Below, in pieces: positions 60,953-64,000 of a DNA stretch of 64,000 nucleotides (position 1 is its first letter; every line of letters begins with the position of its first letter). Both the position numbers and the translations under genes were made by a program. Source of the DNA: Rhodoferax bucti (GTDB lineage: Bacteria; Pseudomonadota; Gammaproteobacteria; Burkholderiales; Burkholderiaceae_C); NCBI RefSeq assembly GCF_005876985.1, contig NZ_VAHD01000001.1, forward strand, positions 744,001-808,000. Direction: 5' to 3'. The notes under the pieces are model-generated. The model searched no databases. It saw nothing but the letters and a program-made list of their open reading frames with translations, and was not told the origin of the DNA.

Positions 60953-61501
60953 ATGATGTCCACTCCTACCGTCCTCCTGTTGCCCGGCTGGCAAAACTCC
61001 GGCCCCGCCCACTGGCAAAGCCGCTGGGAAGCCTTGCACGGCTTCACCCGCGTGCAGCAGCACGACTGGATGCAGCCCCTGCGCGGCGACTGGATGATGC
61101 AGCTCGAAGAAGCCGTGCTGGCCGCGCCCACCCCGGTGGTGCTGGTGGCGCACAGCCTGGGGTGCATCCTCACCGCCGCCTGGGCCCAGCATTCGCAAAA
61201 CACCCACCGCGTGAAGGCCGCCTTTTTGGTCGGCCCCGGCGACCCGGAGCGCGAAGAGCTGCAGGCCCCGCTCAAGAGCTGGTGGCCGGTGGTGATGGAC
61301 AAGTTGCCTTTCGCCGTCGAGCTGCTGGGCAGCCGCAACGACCCCTATTGCACCTATGCCCGAGCCCAACAGTTCGCCACCGCGTGGGGCGCCGACTTGG
61401 TGGACTGCGGCAACGCCGGGCACTTGAATGCTGATAGCGGCCTGGGGGATTGGCCCGAGGGCCTGGCCAGGCTGCAAGCGCTGGTGGCCCGCGCCGGCTG
61501 A
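60953..61501 (+). CDS. RBBP9/YdeN-family serine hydrolase between parA and parB
   Basis: A 182-residue alpha/beta-hydrolase of the RBBP9/YdeN family. The nucleophile is in VAHSLGC, Asp in SRNDPYC and His in NAGHLNADSGLG. TVLLLPGWQNSGPAHWQSRW opens the fold. The substrate is unknown. The start is directly preceded by a dispersed repeat and has no Shine-Dalgarno; a second ATG is the next codon. Its place inside the par operon is unusual. Confidence 0.9.
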   Translation: MMSTPTVLLLPGWQNSGPAHWQSRWEALHGFTRVQQHDWMQPLRGDWMMQLEEAVLAAPTPVVLVAHSLGCILTAAWAQHSQNTHRVKAAFLVGPGDPEREELQAPLKSWWPVVMDKLPFAVELLGSRNDPYCTYARAQQFATAWGADLVDCGNAGHLNADSGLGDWPEGLARLQALVARAG

Positions 61502-61543
61502 CGCCCAGGCCTCTCACTGACACGACATCGACAAGGACAGAAT

Positions 61544-62503
61544 ATGGTTACGAAAAAACCCAAAGGCTTGGGCATGGGCCTGGAAGCCTTGCTGGGCCCC
61601 AAAGTGGTGGACGCCCCGGCGGCGGATGCCACCTCTGCCACATCAACGACACCCAGCACCCTGCTGCTGGCTGACATGGTGGCCGGCGTGTACCAGCCGC
61701 GTACCCACATGGACGAAGGTGCCCTGTACGAGCTGGCCGAAAGCATCAAGGCCCAGGGCATCATGCAGCCTATCCTCGTGCGCAAGCTCGATGAAGCCGA
61801 TGCCGCCCAACATCTGGGCGAGGGCCGCAAGCGTGCTATTTACGAAATCATTGCCGGCGAACGCCGCTTCCGTGCCGCCAAACTGGCCGGCCTGAGCGAA
61901 GTGCCGGTGCTGGTGCGCGACGTGCCCAACGAGGCCGCCGCCGCCATGGCGCTGATTGAAAATATCCAGCGCGAAGACCTGAACCCGCTGGAAGAGGCCC
62001 AGGGCCTGCAGCGCCTGATCAAAGAATTCGGCCTCACTCACGAAACCGCCGCCCAGGCCGTGGGCCGCTCGCGCAGCGCCGCCAGCAACTTGTTGCGCCT
62101 CTTGAACCTGGCCGACCCGGTGCAGACCATGCTCATGGCGGGCGACATCGACATGGGCCACGCCCGTGCCCTCTTGGCCTTGGACCGCGCCACCCAGATC
62201 ACCGCCGCCAACCAGATTGCCACCAAAAAAATGTCGGTGCGGGAGGCCGAGAGCCTGGTCAAGAAGCTGAGTGCCGAGTTCTCCCTCACGCCGCAAAAGC
62301 CGGCCAAAGAAAAGTCGCGCGATATCAAGCGGGTGGAGGAAGAACTCTCCGACCTGTTGATGGCGCAGGTGGATGTGCACATCAAAAAGCGCGTCAAGCG
62401 CAACGGCCGCTTCGAGGAAATGGGCGAAGTCGTGATCCAGTTCGGCTCGCTGGACGAGCTCAATGGCCTGATCGATCGCTTGGCGCCGGGTGGCAACCGC
62501 TAA
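61544..62503 (+). CDS. parB: Chromosome-partitioning CTPase/DNA-binding protein ParB
   Basis: A 319-residue ParB. The N-terminal tail (KKPKGLGMGLEALLGP) is the ParA-activating type. The CTP-binding ParB/Srx domain has YQPRTHMD and the GERRFRAAKLAGL motif, then ENIQREDLNPLEEAQGLQRL. The helix-turn-helix is LTHETAAQAVGRSRSAASNL, and a C-terminal dimer domain follows. An AAGGA site precedes the ATG. It loads at the parS sites found 57.8-59.3 kb. Confidence 0.97.
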   Translation: MVTKKPKGLGMGLEALLGPKVVDAPAADATSATSTTPSTLLLADMVAGVYQPRTHMDEGALYELAESIKAQGIMQPILVRKLDEADAAQHLGEGRKRAIYEIIAGERRFRAAKLAGLSEVPVLVRDVPNEAAAAMALIENIQREDLNPLEEAQGLQRLIKEFGLTHETAAQAVGRSRSAASNLLRLLNLADPVQTMLMAGDIDMGHARALLALDRATQITAANQIATKKMSVREAESLVKKLSAEFSLTPQKPAKEKSRDIKRVEEELSDLLMAQVDVHIKKRVKRNGRFEEMGEVVIQFGSLDELNGLIDRLAPGGNR

Positions 62504-62522
62504 CCCTCGCTCAGCGCATTGT

Positions 62523-62578
62523 TTGCTATGAAAACAGGAGCTGCTTGCGCATATTCCATAAGCGCTAGAGGCACTTTT
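62523..62578 (-). repeat. Dispersed double-hairpin repeat, copy 10 (reverse orientation)
   Basis: On the minus strand it reads AAAAGTGCCTCTAGCGC, then ATATGCGCAAGCAGCTCC and TTTTCATAGCAA. It is the only copy in reverse orientation, and it fills the parB-methyltransferase gap. Confidence 0.87.
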
Positions 62579-62591
62579 GGCTTGTAGAACC

Positions 62592-63368
62592 ATGCGCCGC
62601 ATCCACCCCACCCATTGGCCCTGGCCCCTGCCTGCGGTGCTGGCGTGGGCGCTGTGCTGGACGGTGTTTCGCGCACTGCTGGGGCAGGGCCTAGCGCTGC
62701 AGTGGGCGCTGGGCCTGAGCAGTGCGGTGGGGGTGGCTTGCAGCCTCTGGGGCGCGACCTGGTGGCGCCGCTTGCTGATTGCCGGGGGCTTTCCCTTGTC
62801 GCTGGCAGCGAGCCTCTCGGCGCTGGGGGCCGACTCGCTGCCCGCCTGGGCCTGGCTGCTGCCGCTGGGCTTGTTGCTGCTGGTCTACCCGGTGAATGCC
62901 TGGCGGGATGCGCCGTTGTTTCCCACCCCCCGCAACGCCCTGGCCGAGCTGCCTGCGCACGCCCCCTTGCCGGTGGGTGCCCATTTGCTGGATGCCGGTT
63001 GCGGCCTCGGCCACGGCCTGCAGGCGCTGCGCCTGGCTTACCCGCAGGCGGAGTTGCACGGCATTGAATGGAGCTGGCCGCTGCGTCTGCTGTGCGGGCT
63101 GCGCTGCCCTTGGGCGCTGGTGACGCGCGGCGACATCTGGAAAGCCCACTGGGGCCGTTACGACATGGTTTACCTCTTCCAACGGCCGGAGAGCATGGCC
63201 CGCGCGGTGGCCAAGGCCCGCGCCGAGCTGCGCCCTGGGGCTTGGCTGGTGAGTCTGGAATTTGAGGCCACGAGCGCCACACCGCGTGCCCACTGGCGCG
63301 CACCCGGTGGCAAAATGGTATGGCTGTACCAGGCGCCTCTGCCGGTGCCCCCAGGAGAAACTGCATGA
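62592..63368 (+). CDS. Membrane-associated class I SAM-dependent methyltransferase-like protein
   Basis: 258 residues. The first 105 contain three or four hydrophobic helices (LPAVLAWALCWTVFRALL, WLLPLGLLLLVYPVNAW). The second half is a Rossmann methyltransferase with motif I LLDAGCGLGHGLQALRLAYP and the acidic residue in LHGIEW. The catalytic substrate is unknown. The start is ATG 62592. The stop overlaps the HD-GYP gene start (ATGA). Confidence 0.83.
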   Translation: MRRIHPTHWPWPLPAVLAWALCWTVFRALLGQGLALQWALGLSSAVGVACSLWGATWWRRLLIAGGFPLSLAASLSALGADSLPAWAWLLPLGLLLLVYPVNAWRDAPLFPTPRNALAELPAHAPLPVGAHLLDAGCGLGHGLQALRLAYPQAELHGIEWSWPLRLLCGLRCPWALVTRGDIWKAHWGRYDMVYLFQRPESMARAVAKARAELRPGAWLVSLEFEATSATPRAHWRAPGGKMVWLYQAPLPVPPGETA

Positions 63369-64000
63369 CACACGCGAGCCCCGTCCCCCCCGTTGACGCT
63401 GACGAAGCCCTGCACGCTGCGCAGGTGGTGGTGTTTGCCCTGGCCACCCTCGCAGAGTTGCGCGAGTCGGATACCGAGAGCCACCTGCTGCGCGTGCAGC
63501 ACTATGTGCGCGCCCTGTGTGGCGAGTTGCACCAGAACCCGGCGTACGCTGAGGCCTTGACCCCCGCTTTTGTGGAGTTGCTGGTGGGCAGCGTGCCGAT
63601 GTACGACATGGGCACCGTGGGCATTCCCGACCGCATTCTGCTCAAGCCCGGCCGCCTCAGTGCCGACGAAATTGCCATCATGCGCACCCACACCACGCTG
63701 GGCCACGACGCCCTGGTGCGCGCAGAAAAAACGCTGGGCCGCGTCTCGCCCCTGTTGACCGTGGCCAAAGAGCTGACGCTGTGCCACCAGGAAAAGTGGG
63801 ACGGCACCGGCTACCCCAAGGGCCTGTGGGGCGAGCAGATTCCGCTCTCTGCCCGCATCGTGGCGCTGGCCGATGTGTATGACGCCCTGATCAGCAACAA
63901 GGTCTACAAAGACGGCGTGCCGCATGAGCGGGCCGTGCAGATCCTCACCGAAGGCCGTGGCGCGCACTTTGACCCGGCCGTGGTCGATGCGTTTTTGGCG
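63365..64000 (+). CDS. HD-GYP domain protein with altered metal-ligand motifs (truncated by window end)
   Basis: 212 codons are visible and the gene runs off the right edge. The ATG overlaps the methyltransferase stop and has an AGGAG site. The sequence is an HD-GYP domain, the cyclic di-GMP phosphodiesterase type: VGIPDRILLKPGRLSADEIA, DGTGYPKGLWGEQIPLSARI and VALADVYDALIS. The HDxGK motif reads YDMGT, and HHExxDGxGYP reads HQEKWDGTGYP, so two metal ligands are changed. It may be a non-catalytic binder. No N-terminal receiver domain is present. Confidence 0.88.
   Translation, partial: MTHASPVPPVDADEALHAAQVVVFALATLAELRESDTESHLLRVQHYVRALCGELHQNPAYAEALTPAFVELLVGSVPMYDMGTVGIPDRILLKPGRLSADEIAIMRTHTTLGHDALVRAEKTLGRVSPLLTVAKELTLCHQEKWDGTGYPKGLWGEQIPLSARIVALADVYDALISNKVYKDGVPHERAVQILTEGRGAHFDPAVVDAFLA

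Noticed and set aside
1-64000. CRISPR arrays, rRNA, tRNA genes, insertion sequences with transposase, prophage
   Set aside because: None was found by eye. The dispersed repeats are not regularly spaced and no transposase gene is present; a tRNAscan or Infernal run would be needed to exclude small RNAs firmly.

Overview
The window is GC-rich chromosomal DNA of a Burkholderiales bacterium, most likely family Comamonadaceae (Rhodoferax/Polaromonas/Acidovorax-like). The grounds are the gene families and their order (mnmG-rsmG-lysE-parA-parB, a ChvE/GguAB sugar importer with a GbpR-type regulator), the protein sequences, and a dispersed roughly 50-bp double-hairpin repeat seen ten times here, of a kind I associate with comamonad genomes. 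The species cannot be named from the sequence alone.

Layout. 1-6.6 kb: 3' part of a GH36 alpha-galactosidase, a class II Fic protein, a periplasmic rhodanese, a hypoxanthine/uracil-DNA glycosylase with a repeat translated inside it, a lower-GC PD-(D/E)XK nuclease-helicase (DUF2075), and DAHP synthase. 6.6-9.4 kb (minus strand): a FliA-type sigma factor, an M48 peptidase and a TIGR00266/AIM24 protein. 9.5-21.9 kb: a sugar uptake and oxidation locus. It has a ChvE-GguA-GguB importer, a second ChvE-like binding protein, a DHDPS-family dehydratase, a Gfo/Idh/MocA dehydrogenase, a semialdehyde dehydrogenase, a LysR regulator, an SDR dehydrogenase and an IlvD/EDD sugar-acid dehydratase. Together these fit a non-phosphorylative (Weimberg/Doudoroff-like) route from an aldose to a 2-oxoglutarate-type product. 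22-29 kb: a chemoreceptor, infA, a glutamine amidotransferase, a flavin-fold protein, an Lrp regulator, an NRDE protein and minCDE.

The gene-free stretch 28964-29456 carries several DnaA boxes and a (TAG)4 DnaA-trio-like run beside AT-rich DNA, so it is a candidate replication origin even though dnaA is not in the window. Genes such as infA and minCDE (left, minus strand) and mnmG, rsmG, parA and parB (right, plus strand) all point away from it. 29.5-36 kb: a diguanylate cyclase, small membrane proteins, a Spy/CpxP-like protein, RdgC, a dienelactone hydrolase and a glycine-zipper protein. 35.4-41.1 kb: an ABC importer of the spermidine/putrescine type with a GntR regulator and an Asp/Glu racemase-family protein, preceded by a tandem GntR-type operator.

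41.2-48.4 kb is a copper locus (cueR, copZ, copA; two near-identical CueR-type promoters) interrupted by a degenerate Fic protein and an Mrr-type restriction endonuclease. 48.4-56.2 kb: YnfA, a second chemoreceptor, an MFS carrier, two hypotheticals, a GST, a GMC oxidoreductase and a Crp/Fnr regulator with its probable operator. 56.3-62.5 kb is the mnmG-rsmG-lysE-parA-hydrolase-parB region with four parS sites and two copies of a structured element that share a core but have different self-complementary arms. The window ends with a methyltransferase and a truncated, partly degenerate HD-GYP protein.
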